Part shown: positions 17,152 to 26,271 of the stretch, piece by piece
How positions within the stretch are numbered: the first letter of the stretch is position 1
How the letters are laid out: each line of letters opens with the position of its first letter
From: Lacisediminihabitans changchengi
Lineage (GTDB): Bacteria > Actinomycetota > Actinomycetes > Actinomycetales > Microbacteriaceae
Length of the DNA stretch: 64,000 nt
Assembly (NCBI RefSeq): GCF_016634425.1
Contig: NZ_JAEPES010000005.1
Coordinates: 155,536-219,535 of the forward strand
Reading direction: 5' to 3'
Position numbers and translations under genes: made by a program
Notes under the pieces: model-generated
The model's input: the letters and a program-made list of their open reading frames with translations, nothing else
Told to the model about the DNA's origin: nothing
Database searches by the model: none

Positions 17152-17554
17152 CTAGTCGGCCCACGCTCCCAGGGTGAACAACCAGGTGTTGATGCCGAGC
17201 AGCACAAGCCCGAAGGCCAGCAACGCCCAGTACACCCAGCGCCGCTTCAGCAGCAGCGCTACCAGTCCGGCGCAGCAGAGCAGCGCGAATACGATGTCGA
17301 TTACGAGCTGAAAACGCACGTCCGCAGCGGGCTTGCCGCACCCGAGAACAGGCGGGCGAGCCCGCCCGCCCGCGCGGGGTAGCCCGGAAAGAACGCCACC
17401 CAAGTGGAGTGCGAGTCGACAGAGAAGTAACCGCTCTTCGCGATGTCGGCGAAGTAGAGGCTGTCCCACCGTCGAACACAGGGGCGCGCCAGCGCGCGCG
17501 ACCGCAGCCAATGGCCGGTTTCTCAGTGATGGTCGGGCTCGGCGCGCTGGTCAC
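17152..17554 (-). pseudogene. Remnant of an integral-membrane mannosyltransferase (PIG-V-like)
   Basis: No single frame is a gene, but pieces of one protein appear in different frames. From GTG 17554 one frame reads VTSAPSPTITEKP. A second frame, about 85-165 bases further on, reads WDSLYFADIAKSGYF, then STWVAFFPGYP, the first-loop signature of GT-C mannosyltransferases of the PIG-V-like family. A third frame ends with a two-helix C-terminus (DIVFALLCCAGLVALLLKRR, then WALLAFGLVLLGINTWLF, ending at 17152). A normal member has 350-450 aa, so most of the centre is deleted. A G/C-rich palindrome near 17345-17385 marks the frame change. Confidence 0.6.
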
Positions 17555-17580
17555 GACTCGAACTTTACGGTGCGCTGTCG

Positions 17581-18432
17581 TTACGGCGTGATGGCGCCGT
17601 TCGCGGCCGCCTCGCTCAGCGCTTCGCGCCAGTCGCGCATCGGAGCAAGCCCGGCCGCGGCCCAGGCGTCGTGCCCGAGCACGGAGTAACTCGGCCGTGG
17701 TGCCGGGCGCACGAAGTCGGCACTGGTCGTCGGGAGCACCCGCGCCGGGTCCAGGCCGGCCTCGATGTAGATCGCCTTGGCGAAGTCGAACCAGGTCGTC
17801 TCGCCACTGTTGGTGCCGTGATAGATGCCGGCTGGGGCATCCGAATCGACCAGCGCGACGATTTGGGCCGCGAGGTCGCCGGTCCAGGTCGGCTGTCCGC
17901 GCTGATCGTCGACGACCGAGACGGTGTCGTGGGTGGCAGCCAGCTTCACCATGGTCTTAGCGAAGTTCGCGCCGCCGGCACCGTAAAGCCAGGCCGTGCG
18001 CACGACGTAGGTGCCATCGGGGTGCGCTTCCAGCGCGAGCCGCTCGCCTTCGCCCTTCGTGCGGCCGTAGGCCGAGATCGGTCCGCGCGGGGTGTTCTCG
18101 GCGTACGGCGTCGTGGCCGAGCCGTCGAAGACGTAGTCGGTCGACACGGTCACCAGCTTGGCGCCGGTCTCCGATGCCGCGATCGCGAGATTCTGCACGC
18201 CGACAGCGTTCACGGCATAGGCCGTATCCTCGTCGGTCTCGGCCGCGTCGACCTTCGTGTAGGCAGATGCATTGATCATCACGTCGTGCCCGGCAACCGC
18301 AGCACGCACGGACTCCAGGTCGGTGACGTCGAGGTCGGCGCGACCGAGAGCGGTGACGTGTCGTCCGGCAAGCGCGAGTTGCAGGTCGCGGCCCAGCTGG
18401 CCGTGTGCACCGGCGATCAGGTAGCGGGTCAC
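17581..18432 (-). CDS. rmlD: dTDP-4-dehydrorhamnose reductase
   Basis: 283 aa SDR enzyme for the last step to dTDP-L-rhamnose. It starts VTRYLIAGAHGQLGRDL (NAD(P)-binding glycine motif). It continues with INASAYTKVDAAE, VSTDYVFDG and the Y-x3-K pair in YGRTKGEGE. The GTG at 18432 overlaps the rmlB stop by GTGA. A C-terminal RPAPRPSYSVLG block is family-typical. It forms an operon with rmlB; the partner rmlC and rmlA genes are 8 kb away at 26.3-27.8 kb. Confidence 0.94.
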   Translation of the reverse strand: MTRYLIAGAHGQLGRDLQLALAGRHVTALGRADLDVTDLESVRAAVAGHDVMINASAYTKVDAAETDEDTAYAVNAVGVQNLAIAASETGAKLVTVSTDYVFDGSATTPYAENTPRGPISAYGRTKGEGERLALEAHPDGTYVVRTAWLYGAGGANFAKTMVKLAATHDTVSVVDDQRGQPTWTGDLAAQIVALVDSDAPAGIYHGTNSGETTWFDFAKAIYIEAGLDPARVLPTTSADFVRPAPRPSYSVLGHDAWAAAGLAPMRDWREALSEAAANGAITP

Positions 18433-19412
18433 AGCGCTGCGCGCTCCTTCAGCGGCTCCCACCATGCACGATTCTCGCGGTACCACTGCACGACGTCGGC
18501 GAGGCCCTGCTCGAACGGCACCTGCGGCTCGTAGCCGAGTTCGGCCTGGATCTTGGAGATGTCCACGCTGTAACGCAGGTCGTGGCCGAGGCGGTCCTGC
18601 ACGCGGTCGACGTACGACCAGTCTTTGCCGGTCGCCTGCAGCAGCAGCTCGGTCAGCTCCTTGTTGGTGAGTTCGGTGCCGCCACCGATGTTGTAGATCT
18701 CGCCGGCGCGGCCGCGCGTGAGCACCATCGCGATGCCGCGGGTGTGGTCATCCACATGCAGCCAGTCACGGATGTTGTTGCCCTCGCCGTAGAGCGGCAC
18801 GTGCTTGTCGTCGATGAGGTTCGTGACGAACAGCGGGATGACTTTCTCGGGGAAGTGGTACGGGCCGTAGTTGTTCGAGCAGCGGGTGATCGACACGTTG
18901 AGGCCGTGGGTGCGGAAGTAGCTGCGCGCGAGCAGGTCGCTGCCGGCCTTCGACGCGGAGTACGGCGAGTTCGGCTCCAACGGGCGGGTCTCGTCCCACG
19001 ATCCCTCGGCGATGGAGCCGTAGACCTCATCGGTGGAGACGTGCACGAAGCGCTGGAGGTTCGAGCGGAGCGCAGCATCCAGCAGTCGCTGCGTGCCGAG
19101 CACGTTGGTCTCGACGAAGATGCCGGAGTCGCGCACCGAGCGGTCGACGTGCGACTCAGCGGCGAAGTGCACGACGGCGTCGACGGTCGGGAACAGCTGG
19201 TCGAGAAGTTCAGAATCGCGGATGTCGCCCTTGACGAAGGAATACCGCGGCGAGTCCGCAATGGGGGCGAGATTCTCGAGGTTGCCCGAGTAGGTCAGCG
19301 CGTCGAGCACGACGACCTCGGCGCCTTCGAGGCCGGGGTAGGCGTCCTGCAGCGTGCGACGGACAAAGTTCGAGCCGATAAAACCGGCGCCGCCGGTGAC
19401 GAGAATTTTCAT
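18429..19412 (-). CDS. rmlB: dTDP-glucose 4,6-dehydratase
   Basis: 327 aa. It starts MKILVTGGAGFIGSNFVRR (NAD-binding loop). It continues with HFAAESHVDRS, VSTDEVYGS (catalytic Asp-Glu), and Y-x3-K in YSASKAGSD, and ends with NYGPYHFPEKVIPL and IYNIGGGTELTN. It converts dTDP-glucose to the 4-keto-6-deoxy intermediate. The ATG at 19412 is preferred over upstream in-frame codons because the Rossmann strand begins there. It is co-transcribed with rmlD. Confidence 0.97.
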   Translation of the reverse strand: MKILVTGGAGFIGSNFVRRTLQDAYPGLEGAEVVVLDALTYSGNLENLAPIADSPRYSFVKGDIRDSELLDQLFPTVDAVVHFAAESHVDRSVRDSGIFVETNVLGTQRLLDAALRSNLQRFVHVSTDEVYGSIAEGSWDETRPLEPNSPYSASKAGSDLLARSYFRTHGLNVSITRCSNNYGPYHFPEKVIPLFVTNLIDDKHVPLYGEGNNIRDWLHVDDHTRGIAMVLTRGRAGEIYNIGGGTELTNKELTELLLQATGKDWSYVDRVQDRLGHDLRYSVDISKIQAELGYEPQVPFEQGLADVVQWYRENRAWWEPLKERAAL

Positions 19413-19633
19413 GCCTGAAATCTTTCGGAAGGGAGCGGTCCTATGCAAAAAGGTCTCCCTGATCCTACCGGTCGGGCTATTTTGCCCGGACGGGGGGTTG
19501 GCTGGACCGGCGTTGACTGGTTATATCGTCGAGGGAAGAAAACCCGGTCTCTTCTCGAAACAGCGCCTGTGCGGCGCGCTGTAGCGCTTAGGCGTCCAAG
19601 GTTGGTCGCTCGTTAGTATGCAAGAGCTTTGGT

Positions 19634-21712
19634 ATGACCGACTCGGGATGTGGACACATGCGGTACAGGACATCGATTCCTCTTATGGGGGCACGTAATC
19701 GCGGCCGACTGGTCGCCGCGGGTCTCTCGCTGGCGCTGCTCGTCGGAGGGCTGGTGGCGATTCAGTCTCCAACTGCCGCACAGGCTCTCGACGGCTCCCA
19801 GTTCAACGCTGGCCACATCATCGACGACTCGAAGTTCTACGACGGCAACGCCCTGTCGCAGGCGCAGATCCAGTCGTTTCTGGAGTCGAAGCAACCGGGC
19901 GCATGTGGGGCGAACGGCTGTCTCAAGAGTTATGTGACCCCAACGACGAGCCAGCCGTCACGGAGCTCTTCGGCTACCGGCAATCTGGTCTGCAGCGCCT
20001 ATCCGAGTGAAGGCAACGAGTCGGCCGCTCGCATCATCTTCAAAGTGCAGCAGGCGTGTGGCATCAGCGCCCGGGTAATTCTGGTGACCCTGCAAAAGGA
20101 GGAGGCGCTCATCACCGGCACCTCGCCGACGCTGGCCAATCTGAGAATTGCAATGGGGTACGCCTGCCCAGATCACGGTGCGGTGTGCGACACGAAGTAC
20201 TACGGATTCTTCAACCAGATCTACTGGGGAACCTGGCAACTCAAGGTCTACAAGGCGGGGCGTTTCGCCCGGCAGCCCGGCGTGCAGGAGGTCGCTTACA
20301 GCACCGTGGCGAGTTGCGGGTCGAAGACAGTCAACGTCGACAACTATGCGACCGCCGCTCTGTACAACTACACCCCCTACACCCCGAACGCCGCGGCCCT
20401 CGCGAACCTCTACGGGACCGCGCCGTGCGGCGCTTATGGCAACCGCAACTTCTGGGTCTACTACAACCAATGGTTCGGCGGACCGAGCGGAGATCCTACC
20501 GGAGCACTGCAGACCGTGACCGGGGCGGCAAACAGCCTCTCCGTCACGGGATGGGCGGTCGACCCGGACGTGCTGGGCACCGCCATCAACGTGAGGGTGC
20601 GCGGTAACGGCTGGAGCACTCTCATCCCAGCCGGAGGAGCGAATGCCGCAGCCGATGCGGCCGTCCCCGGGGCCGGACCGAACCACGGGTTCGCCATGAC
20701 GGTCACCGCCGCTCCTGGGACCCAATCGGTCTGCGCCGATGCGGAGAACCAGTCGCTCGGTACCGACATCAACCTCGGCTGCACCACGGTCACCGTTGGC
20801 TCCGTTGTCACATCGTCGTCTCGAGTTGCCGGTACGGATCGCTACGACACGGCCGTTCAGATCTCGCAGAAGAACTTCGCTGCCGGGGTGCCCGTCGCCT
20901 ACATCGCGTCGGGCGAGAATTTCCCGGATGCTCTCAGCGCTGTTCCGATCGCCGCTGCTCGCCGGGCACCGTTGTTGCTCGCGACCAGCGCGGCGGTGCC
21001 AGCCAATGTCCTGGCTGAACTCGCGCGACTACAGCCGCAACAGATTGTTGTTGTCGGTGGCCCTTCTGCTATCTCGGCCAGTGCTTTCGCGCAGCTGTCC
21101 TCCGTTTCGCCGAGCGTCGTGAGGATCAGCGGCACGGATCGTTTCGGTACCTCCATCGCTGTGGGAAGCAGCCTGTACGGCCCGGCGAACCCCGCGACCA
21201 CCGCCTACATCGCGACCGGAGCGAACTTCCCCGATGCGATCTCGGCAGCGTCGGCCGCAGGCTCGCAGAGGGCTCCCCTGTTGTTGGTCGACGGGTCGGC
21301 CACGGCAGTTCCGTCCGCCATTGCAGACTCTCTTCGCTCGTTTGGCGTGACGAAACTCGTCATCGTGGGCGGTGAGGCGGCAATCTCAGCCGGCATGACT
21401 TCCGCTCTTGGTGCGTTCGGTACCGTCACGCGAATTGCGGGCCCGGACCGGTATTCCACCTCCGCCAGCGTCAATGCTGCAGCCTTCCCCGCGGCGACCT
21501 CTGCCTATCTCGCGACCGGCACGGCTTACGCGGACGGGCTCACCGGAGGCGCTGTCGCCGGAGCGAACTCCGTACCTCTGTTCCTCTCCCCGCAGTCTTG
21601 TGTTCCGGCATCCGTCATCGATCAGATGGTGAGAACGCGCACGGCGACTCTGACCCTGCTCGGTGGCGCGTCAGCGCTCGGCGATGGTGTTTCTGGTCTC
21701 ATGCCCTGCTAG
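19634..21712 (+). CDS. Secreted cell-wall-binding (CWB2) repeat protein with large N-terminal domain
   Basis: Up to 692 aa (ATG at 19634; ATGs at 19658 and 19685 are alternatives). The signal peptide ends near TAAQALDG. Residues ~55-290 form a Cys-containing domain of unknown role (NAGHIIDDSKFYDGNALSQA, then YYGFFNQIYWGTWQLKVY). A ~90-aa module with GWAVDPDV and a VCADAENQ motif follows, then three CWB2 repeats opening RVAGTDRYDTAV, RISGTDRFGTSI and RIAGPDRYSTSA. CWB2 domains bind anionic cell-wall polymers, so this is probably a surface protein anchored to the polysaccharide made by the locus. It diverges from rmlB. Confidence 0.85.
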   Translation: MTDSGCGHMRYRTSIPLMGARNRGRLVAAGLSLALLVGGLVAIQSPTAAQALDGSQFNAGHIIDDSKFYDGNALSQAQIQSFLESKQPGACGANGCLKSYVTPTTSQPSRSSSATGNLVCSAYPSEGNESAARIIFKVQQACGISARVILVTLQKEEALITGTSPTLANLRIAMGYACPDHGAVCDTKYYGFFNQIYWGTWQLKVYKAGRFARQPGVQEVAYSTVASCGSKTVNVDNYATAALYNYTPYTPNAAALANLYGTAPCGAYGNRNFWVYYNQWFGGPSGDPTGALQTVTGAANSLSVTGWAVDPDVLGTAINVRVRGNGWSTLIPAGGANAAADAAVPGAGPNHGFAMTVTAAPGTQSVCADAENQSLGTDINLGCTTVTVGSVVTSSSRVAGTDRYDTAVQISQKNFAAGVPVAYIASGENFPDALSAVPIAAARRAPLLLATSAAVPANVLAELARLQPQQIVVVGGPSAISASAFAQLSSVSPSVVRISGTDRFGTSIAVGSSLYGPANPATTAYIATGANFPDAISAASAAGSQRAPLLLVDGSATAVPSAIADSLRSFGVTKLVIVGGEAAISAGMTSALGAFGTVTRIAGPDRYSTSASVNAAAFPAATSAYLATGTAYADGLTGGAVAGANSVPLFLSPQSCVPASVIDQMVRTRTATLTLLGGASALGDGVSGLMPC

Positions 21713-21788
21713 CGTTTCTTGGGCCGAGTGGATATGGCCGTCTCCCGTCCAGCACCTCGTGCTCTACCCGACTGGAGAGGACCATCAG

Positions 21789-22700
21789 TTGACGGCAGAA
21801 CCACGCCGAGTCGTCTATACCGCACTCATCGGCAGGTACGAGCAACTCAATGAGCAGCCTGTCGCGCTAGAGACCGATATCGAATTCATCTGCTTCACTG
21901 ATGACGAACAGCTCACAAGCAAGACCTGGAATATTCGGCTGATTACTCCGAGGTTTCCTCTCGACACCATCAGGAGCGCGCGCTACCTCAAGGTGCGTGG
22001 GCCGGAGATTCTTGGCGACTACGACGAAACTCTCTGGATCGACAACAGTGTCAGGCTGCGGGCGACACCCAATCTGCTGCTGGACGAATGGCTCAGGGAG
22101 ACCGATCTCGCCATTCCCGGCCATAGCTGGAGAACCAGTGTGATCGGGGAGTTTGACGCGGTCGCCGCGGACGGCTACGACGACCCTTCCCGCGTGTACG
22201 AACAGCTGATCCACTACTCGACCATCGTCCCGGCCGTGTTGGAGGAGGTGCCGTACTGGACGGCGCTTTTGGCTCGGCGCCGGACTTCCGAGGTGGATGC
22301 GGCCATGCAGCTCTGGTGGGACCACCTTCTGCGATATTCTCGCCGAGACCAGCTTTCGGTCAATTTCGCCCTGCGGAGCTCCGAGGTGGCTGTCACTCGG
22401 ATGGTCTTGGACAATTCATCATCCCTCTGGCACGAGTGGCCCATTCGAGTTGATCGCAAGTGGGACGTCACGCGCGACCGGATGACATCGGCGCTGCGCA
22501 TCCCCTCCGCGGAGATCGGTCGACTCGAGAACGAACTGGCCGCCATCCGGGCGGACCAGTCGAACCTCATGGCTGAGTGCCAGGTGCTGAAAGAAGAGGT
22601 CCTCGAGGCGAACGAACTCGCCGCCTCGTTCCAATCCAGCGCTTCGTGGAAACTCACGGCTCCCATTCGAAGAGTCCTGTCACTCTTTCATCCGCGCTGA
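21789..22700 (+). CDS. DUF616/TOD1-like putative glycosyltransferase with coiled-coil tail
   Basis: 303 aa. The N-terminal 220 residues (VVYTALIGRYEQLNEQP, FICFTDDEQ, RSARYLKVRGPEIL, DETLWIDNSVRL) match the DUF616 glycosyltransferase-like family, with an acidic WIDNS in place of D-x-D. A coiled coil follows (~245-285), and the tail SSASWKLTAPIRRVLSLF resembles the end of the GT4 gene at 31.9 kb. The start is TTG 21789, chosen because GGAGAGG lies 8 bases upstream. It immediately follows the CWB2 gene on the same strand. Confidence 0.72.
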   Translation: MTAEPRRVVYTALIGRYEQLNEQPVALETDIEFICFTDDEQLTSKTWNIRLITPRFPLDTIRSARYLKVRGPEILGDYDETLWIDNSVRLRATPNLLLDEWLRETDLAIPGHSWRTSVIGEFDAVAADGYDDPSRVYEQLIHYSTIVPAVLEEVPYWTALLARRRTSEVDAAMQLWWDHLLRYSRRDQLSVNFALRSSEVAVTRMVLDNSSSLWHEWPIRVDRKWDVTRDRMTSALRIPSAEIGRLENELAAIRADQSNLMAECQVLKEEVLEANELAASFQSSASWKLTAPIRRVLSLFHPR

Positions 22701-22710
22701 TCGCTCGCTC

Positions 22711-23673
22711 TCACGAGCGCGAGGCTGGTCTCGTGGGGATGTGCCCCGGGATGCTCAGCCAGTCGAAGAAGTCTTCCTTGCGATCGAAGAGCGCGTGACC
22801 CTGGTCCCGCTCGCTCAGCACGAACGAGAACGGCGACTCGACCATCGCGAGCGTCCATCCACTGTGTGCTGCGTAGCGGCTCATCCAGATGTCCTCCATG
22901 AAGAGGAATCGTGGGGGGATTGAGTGGAAGAATTCGGGGTCGTTGACGATGGCCGAATCACACACGCATCCACCGGTACCGATGTGATCCGCTAGCTGGC
23001 CGGTCGCTTCGAGCTGCGTGCGATTCCAGTACGCCCCGTCGTTCGTCCACGCCCAGACCCCTCGCACCGATCGCGGAGTAGCTGCGGCGAGGAGGTCGCT
23101 GACGAAGGTCGGCCCGAAGTTCTGGTCGTCGTCCATCATGATGTACGCACCGGTGTAGCCTCGCGCTACCAGCTCGCGCGCTGCGAGGAACCGGCCCATC
23201 CCTCCGATGTTGTGCGGGGACTCGACGAACTCGACGCTGTTCAACATCTCCGTCGGTGTGAACTCGTCGATGGCCCGCCGATACTGGGCGGAATGGTCAG
23301 GCTGGTTGTTCCAGAGCACAAGTCGAATCGTCGACTCCGTCGTCTGGGAAGAGAGGATGCCAAGAATGTCGGCTAACCGTTCCGGCCGGTTCCAGAGACA
23401 GACGATGACGGCCACGGCAGTCGAACTCGGGGTGCCGACGAGTTCCTCGAAAACGATCGGGCCCCGAAGGAGGTCCCGGTAGGCCCGTGTCCGCCGACAT
23501 TGCTCCGGCAGTCGCCGAATCGTTGCCGCCGTTTTGTGGGTGCCGTTCAGAATGGCCTGAACAAGTCGCCGACAGGTTGCGACGGCGCTACGGGTGTTCG
23601 TGAGTGCACGGCGAGCCGGTGACTCGAGGCCGAGCCGGCGCACCAGCGAGACCGAGCGGGATATGAGGGTCAT
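22711..23673 (-). CDS. GT2-like glycosyltransferase
   Basis: 320 aa. A basic ~70-residue lead-in is followed by a GT-A fold: AVAVIVCLWNRPERLADIL, the D-x-D-like IMMDDDQN, and FLFMEDIWMSRYAA near the C-terminus. The family is the GT2 type that works on nucleotide sugars; specificity is not predictable. It is followed (upstream on its own strand) by a second GT2 gene 16 bp away, so the two are one operon transcribed leftwards. Confidence 0.82.
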   Translation of the reverse strand: MTLISRSVSLVRRLGLESPARRALTNTRSAVATCRRLVQAILNGTHKTAATIRRLPEQCRRTRAYRDLLRGPIVFEELVGTPSSTAVAVIVCLWNRPERLADILGILSSQTTESTIRLVLWNNQPDHSAQYRRAIDEFTPTEMLNSVEFVESPHNIGGMGRFLAARELVARGYTGAYIMMDDDQNFGPTFVSDLLAAATPRSVRGVWAWTNDGAYWNRTQLEATGQLADHIGTGGCVCDSAIVNDPEFFHSIPPRFLFMEDIWMSRYAAHSGWTLAMVESPFSFVLSERDQGHALFDRKEDFFDWLSIPGHIPTRPASRS

Positions 23674-23689
23674 GATCTCCCGTTGCCAA

Positions 23690-24568
23690 TCAGGGGCGCC
23701 GCGAACGCCGCGCGAGCAAGGCCGACCTCACGGCGAGTCCGATCGACAGAGTGACCCGCACCGGCCATAGCACCCAACCCGAGTATTTTCGGCTGAGGAA
23801 CCGGCGCGCGCTCGTGTGGTGGGCTCTGATCATCAGGCCGGAGTTGTCGCTGGTCGAGTGGGCCCCGCTGTGCGTCACGACCGCGTCCGGCTCGTAGACG
23901 TTCCTGAACCCGGCCTTGCCGAGTCGGTAGCCGAGGTCGACATCTTCGAAGTACATGAAGTATCCGTCATCGAATCCGCCGAGGCTGTCGAATGCCGAGC
24001 GACGCACGAGTAGGCATGCCCCCGAGAGCCAGCCCGCATCCCGGCGTTCTTCAGTGGTGGACGTGTCGCGCCGGTAGGCACGCGTCCACGGGTTGCCGAT
24101 CCAGATGTTGGCGAAGAGGGCGTGACCGATCCCGGTGCGCAGGGAGGGCACAGCTCGCGCCGACGGATACACCGCGCCATCCGTCATAATCGACGGACCA
24201 ACCGCTCCGATCATAGGATCTGTGCTTCCGACAGCGAGAAGAGTGTCGATCGAGCCTGGCTGCAGCACAACATCCGGGTTGCTGATCAGCACCCACTCGA
24301 TCGAATTCGGCAGGGTGCGCACCGCCAGGTTCATCGCGCCACCGTAGCCGTAATTGTGATCGAGAGGCAGATAGGACGCCGCGGCCGCGCGAGCCAGGCG
24401 TTCGGCCTCGGAGTCGTTGGCGCGGTTGTCTGCTACGACGACGGCGAGGGGAAGAGCGCTCGCGGCCGGCACGGAATCCAGGAATCCGCCGAGCACGTCG
24501 GCCGAGCCAAAGCTGACCGTCACGACACCGACCACGGGCGGGGAAGGCTGGTGCGCGGAGGGTGTCAT
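23690..24568 (-). CDS. Rhamnosyltransferase-like GT2 protein (WbbL-like)
   Basis: 292 aa. GVVTVSFGSADVLGGFLDS opens the GT-A fold. LDHNYGYGGAMNLAVR, the NPDV donor motif (LISNPDVVL) and GGFDDGYFMYFEDVDLGYRL are shared with dTDP-rhamnosyltransferases of the WbbL type (actinobacterial counterparts add rhamnose to the arabinogalactan linker). Given RmlABCD in the locus, a rhamnosyltransferase role is plausible. The start ATG at 24568 is 84 bp from the divergent ABC permease gene. Confidence 0.85.
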   Translation of the reverse strand: MTPSAHQPSPPVVGVVTVSFGSADVLGGFLDSVPAASALPLAVVVADNRANDSEAERLARAAAASYLPLDHNYGYGGAMNLAVRTLPNSIEWVLISNPDVVLQPGSIDTLLAVGSTDPMIGAVGPSIMTDGAVYPSARAVPSLRTGIGHALFANIWIGNPWTRAYRRDTSTTEERRDAGWLSGACLLVRRSAFDSLGGFDDGYFMYFEDVDLGYRLGKAGFRNVYEPDAVVTHSGAHSTSDNSGLMIRAHHTSARRFLSRKYSGWVLWPVRVTLSIGLAVRSALLARRSRRP

Positions 24569-24652
24569 CGGTAGGTAATCATACTTCTAGGCTAGATTGT
24601 TCCGAGCTTCACGGCTCGATTCGTGAGCGCACGTGAACTCCAGCGAGGATCG

Positions 24653-25489
24653 ATGAAATACCTGAACGAAGTGTGGGGCTCCCGCGAGCTGCTCTTCAAC
24701 CTCACCTCTCGCGAGGTCAGGGGTAAGTACAAGCGCACGGTGTTCGGCCAACTCTGGTCATTGGTCAACCCTCTTGCTTTGATGCTCATCTATACGTTCG
24801 TCTTTGGGTTCATCTTCAAGAGCAACCCTCCTCCCGGGAGCCCGAGCGGTCTCGATGTGTTTCCGTTGTGGCTTCTGTGTGGATTGCTCCCGTGGACCTT
24901 CTTTTCCAGCGTGGTGTCGACAAGTGCCGGTTCGCTTGTCGCGAACTCCGGTCTCATTCAGAAAGTGTCGTTCAGTCGCATAGTGCTCCCACTGTCGACA
25001 GTCGGGGCGAGCGCCTACAACTGGGCGTTCGAAATGGTCGTGCTGCTTATTGCAATTACGATCGCCGGTGGGTTTGTGCTTCCGTGGCTGCCGCTGGTTA
25101 TCGTCGCGATGGCGCTGCTCGCGGTGTTCGCCGCCGGGATCGGTCTTTTGTTCTCGATCATGACGGTGTACTTCCGTGACACAGAATATCTCCTCGGGAT
25201 CGTTCTCCAGTTTTGGATCTATCTCACGCCGATCATCTACCCGATCTCCCTGGTGACCAATGAATCAGCCAAACACGATGGCCTGCTGGGAACACCCATT
25301 ACGATTCTCGGTCTTTACGAACTCAACCCGATGGTGCATTTCACGGCGATCTTCCGAGAATTGATCTACGACAATCGCTGGCCAGACACGAACGAATGGC
25401 TTATCTGTGTGCTTTGGTCGCTTGCCGCGATCGGGTTCGGAATGCTGGTCTTCCGCAAGAACGAACGCAACCTGGCGGAGGCCCTGTGA
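24653..25489 (+). CDS. wzm: Polysaccharide ABC exporter permease (Wzm-like)
   Basis: 278 aa of the ABC-2 transporter family. After an N-terminal amphipathic stretch (LLFNLTSREVRGKYKRTVFG, the diagnostic Wzm/TagG lead), about six TM helices follow. FWIYLTPIIYPISLV and LYELNPMVHFTAIFRELIYD are typical C-terminal motifs. ATG 24653 is preferred over GTG 24623 because GAGGA precedes it. It overlaps the ATPase gene by GTGA. It exports undecaprenyl-linked polymers across the membrane together with the next gene. Confidence 0.92.
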   Translation: MKYLNEVWGSRELLFNLTSREVRGKYKRTVFGQLWSLVNPLALMLIYTFVFGFIFKSNPPPGSPSGLDVFPLWLLCGLLPWTFFSSVVSTSAGSLVANSGLIQKVSFSRIVLPLSTVGASAYNWAFEMVVLLIAITIAGGFVLPWLPLVIVAMALLAVFAAGIGLLFSIMTVYFRDTEYLLGIVLQFWIYLTPIIYPISLVTNESAKHDGLLGTPITILGLYELNPMVHFTAIFRELIYDNRWPDTNEWLICVLWSLAAIGFGMLVFRKNERNLAEAL

Positions 25490-26226
25490 GCAACATCGCT
25501 GTCAGTGTGGATCATGTCACCAAGAGCTTCCGGATGTACCACGAGCGCAATCAGAGCCTGAAATCCGCCATCATGCGCGGTCGGACATCCGTGCATGAGG
25601 ACTTCCTGGCTCTGGACGACGTCTCTTTCGACGTTCCCATCGGGTCGACCTTCGGATTGATCGGGAGCAACGGCTCGGGAAAGTCGACTCTGCTTAAGTG
25701 CCTGGCGAACATCTACTACCCGAACAAGGGCGAAATCACCCACTTTGGCAAGATCGCGGCGATGCTCGAGGTGGGATCCGGTTTCCACGCCGAGCTCTCC
25801 GGCCGGGAGAACATCTTCCTCAACGGCTCGATCCTCGGGATGTCGAAGAAGGAAGTTACCCGCAAGTTCGACGAAATAGTTGACTTCTCGGGCGTCGAGC
25901 AGTTCATCGACCAGCCGGTGAAGAACTATTCCTCCGGCATGTATGTGCGTCTCGGTTTCGCTATCGCCATCAATGTCGACCCGGACATCCTCGTGGTGGA
26001 TGAAGTCCTTGCGGTAGGAGACGCCGAATTCCAGGAGAAGTGCTTCCGCAAGTTTGAGGACTTCAAGAGGGCTGGCAAGACCGTCATCCTGGTCAGCCAT
26101 TCGATGGACACCGTCCAGAACATGTGCGACCACGCAGCGTGGCTCAACCGTGGAGAGCTCAGGGCCGTCGGCGCAGCAAAGCCGACCATCGCGGCCTACC
26201 TGGACTCACTCCACATTCCCGAGTAG
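25486..26226 (+). CDS. wzt: Polysaccharide ABC exporter ATPase (Wzt-like)
   Basis: 246 aa. Walker A is GSNGSGKST, the signature is NYSSGMYVRLGFAIA, Walker B is ILVVDEVLAVGDAEF and the switch is ILVSHS. The gap between the N-terminus and Walker A carries the extra ~20 residues (MRGRTSVHEDFLALDDV) characteristic of TagH/Wzt. The large C-terminal carbohydrate-recognition domain of many Wzt proteins is absent, which implies that substrate recognition does not depend on a modified terminus, as in TagGH-type transporters. It is translationally coupled to the permease. Confidence 0.92.
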   Translation: MSNIAVSVDHVTKSFRMYHERNQSLKSAIMRGRTSVHEDFLALDDVSFDVPIGSTFGLIGSNGSGKSTLLKCLANIYYPNKGEITHFGKIAAMLEVGSGFHAELSGRENIFLNGSILGMSKKEVTRKFDEIVDFSGVEQFIDQPVKNYSSGMYVRLGFAIAINVDPDILVVDEVLAVGDAEFQEKCFRKFEDFKRAGKTVILVSHSMDTVQNMCDHAAWLNRGELRAVGAAKPTIAAYLDSLHIPE

Positions 26227-26271
26227 CCCGATCGGGATTGCCGAACGGTGCCCTCCGATAGGCTCGTAGAC

